Shown here piece by piece: positions 6,451 through 7,608 of a stretch of DNA of 7,608 nucleotides; the first letter of the stretch is position 1; every line of letters begins with the position of its first letter. The notes under the pieces were generated by a model that saw only the letters and a list, made by a program, of their open reading frames with translations, had not been told where the DNA came from and ran no database searches. Position numbers and translations under genes: made by a program. The DNA comes from Lentimicrobium sp. (GTDB taxonomy: Bacteria > Bacteroidota > Bacteroidia > Bacteroidales > Lentimicrobiaceae), in contig JAAXUD010000116.1 in NCBI GenBank assembly GCA_013336205.1, forward strand, positions 1 to 7,608, in the 5' to 3' direction.

Positions 6451-7608
6451 ATGAGAACTATAGCAATAAGGATTCTCTTAATAATTTTAACAGCAGGGCT
6501 TACTTTCGCAGTATCAGCACAGCCCAAATCCAGGGCTTTAACTCTTCCGGAAGTCATCGAAATAGCAAAGCGTCAATCACCCGATGCCGTGGCTGCCATG
6601 CACCGGTTCCGGAGCAGCTACTGGGAATACAGGAATTATAAAGCAGGTCTTATGCCAATGCTGACCCTCGATGCCACACTTCCAAGTCTGAGTCGGAGCA
6701 TTGAAAAGATAATTACCACTGAGGGCGATGTTTATAGTGAACGCAATGTGGCTACTTATTCAACCGGCTTGTCATTAACCAAGAATATAGGACTCACAGG
6801 TGGGCAGGTCTTCCTGAATTCAAACCTGCAGCGCCTTGATCAGTTTGGCGACAGTACAATAACATCCTACCTTTCAACGCCATTGAACATCGGAATCAAT
6901 CAACCGCTCTTTAACTACAATGCTTACAAATGGTTGCGAAAAACGGAACCAATGCGTTACAACGAAGCAGAACGGCGTTATCTGGAGGATGTGGAACAGG
7001 TAGTAATTTCTGCAACCGATCTTTTCTTTAGTTTGCTCAATGCCCAGATAAGACTCAAAATTCAGCAGTTGAATCAGGCCAATAACGATACCTTGTACCA
7101 GATTGCAAAAGGCAGGTTCAATATTGGAACAATAGCTGAGAATGAATTATTGCAAATTGAATTGAGCTTGCTGAATTCCCGTTCCGCTGTCGAAAGTGCG
7201 AATCTGGAAGTGGAGATGAAAACATTCAATCTCCGTTCTTTTTTGAGATTAAGTGAAAATGAAACCATTGATTTGATTGCGCCCCAATCGCCTCCGGCTC
7301 CGGTGATCGACGCTCCTTTTGCGATAAGCGAAGCCCGTCAGAACCGCTCTGATGCCCTGGCCTTTGACAGGCGATTATTGGAAGCCGAGAGTTCGGTAAA
7401 TAAAGCCAAAGCTGAAAACCGCTTTAATGCCAACCTTTATGCTGTTTATGGTTTAACACAATCCACCGACAATATACAGGATGTATATAAAGACCCTCAG
7501 CAACAGCAGCAACTGGTGCTTGGTATTCAGGTTCCGATTCTTGATTGGGGCTATGCCCGGGGTAAAATTAAACTGGCCGAATCGGATCAGGATCTTCAGA
7601 AAACATCT
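6451..7608 (+). CDS. TolC-family outer membrane efflux channel (3' end outside window)
   Basis: An open frame runs from ATG 6451 to the window edge without a stop, giving 386 residues of a protein that is usually 430-500 long. A Sec signal peptide (R2, R7, hydrophobic 8-21, probable cleavage V-S-A before Q24) leads into the first TolC repeat: RALTLPEVIEIAKRQSPD at 28-45, beta-strand segments about 100-155 with the QPLF motif at 151-154, and long helices at 165-265 containing GRFNIGTIAENELLQIELSL (221-240). The second repeat starts near 288 and reaches the strand GIQVPILDWGYARGKI (358-373), the usual second-barrel-strand signature. A run of glutamines (350-354) sits in the second-repeat loop. 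It is the outer-membrane exit duct for the adaptor and permease encoded upstream. The gap to the permease is 105 bases, longer than other gaps in this cluster. Confidence 0.92.
   Translation, partial: MRTIAIRILLIILTAGLTFAVSAQPKSRALTLPEVIEIAKRQSPDAVAAMHRFRSSYWEYRNYKAGLMPMLTLDATLPSLSRSIEKIITTEGDVYSERNVATYSTGLSLTKNIGLTGGQVFLNSNLQRLDQFGDSTITSYLSTPLNIGINQPLFNYNAYKWLRKTEPMRYNEAERRYLEDVEQVVISATDLFFSLLNAQIRLKIQQLNQANNDTLYQIAKGRFNIGTIAENELLQIELSLLNSRSAVESANLEVEMKTFNLRSFLRLSENETIDLIAPQSPPAPVIDAPFAISEARQNRSDALAFDRRLLEAESSVNKAKAENRFNANLYAVYGLTQSTDNIQDVYKDPQQQQQLVLGIQVPILDWGYARGKIKLAESDQDLQKTS

Noticed and set aside
1..7608. CRISPR arrays, tRNA or rRNA genes, transposase genes
   Set aside because: I saw no regularly spaced repeats, no cloverleaf-like or rRNA-like stretch, and no transposase motif on either strand.

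Overview
The window comes from a Bacteroidota (Bacteroidetes) chromosome, probably a Bacteroidales- or Marinilabiliales-like bacterium. This rests on protein style (a SurA with two parvulin domains, a MoxR ATPase, a split MacB-type ABC exporter), moderate-to-low G+C with AT-rich spacers, poor Shine-Dalgarno sequences, and a promoter-like TAnnTTTG element. No taxonomic search could be run. All recognised genes lie on the + strand.

Block 1 (about 1-3383) looks like one operon for envelope protein folding. It opens with the C-terminal end of a SurA/PpiC-like protein (stop at 139). A GTG-started lipoprotein with a SurA-like N-terminal half and a degenerate C-terminal half follows (142-1005), then a full-length two-parvulin SurA (1038-2393) and a MoxR-family AAA+ ATPase (2415-3383). 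Gaps are only 2, 32 and 21 bases. The periplasmic chaperones presumably escort outer-membrane and secreted proteins. The cytoplasmic MoxR is probably co-transcribed, but its target is not visible here.

Block 2 (3384-3722) is a 339-base intergenic region. It holds a strong GC-rich hairpin nested inside a perfect 11-bp inverted repeat (an 84-bp, MITE-like or terminator structure). It then has an AT-rich stretch with two TAAATTTG promoter-like boxes and a nine-codon leader ORF ending two bases before the next gene.

Block 3 (3723-7608, running off the end) encodes a tripartite type I/MacB-like efflux or export machine: a periplasmic adaptor of the HlyD/MacA type (3723-4973), an inner-membrane FtsX/MacB-type permease with a TTG start (4984-6345), and an outer-membrane TolC-type channel, truncated at the window edge (6451-7608). 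The nucleotide-binding ATPase that such a permease needs is absent from the window.

Most of the window is ordinary Bacteroidota housekeeping and transport content. I see no clear new system. The points most worth a second look are the complementary loss of active-site histidines in the two SurA parvulin domains, the degenerate SurA-like lipoprotein next to SurA, the nested inverted repeat, and the missing ATPase of the exporter.
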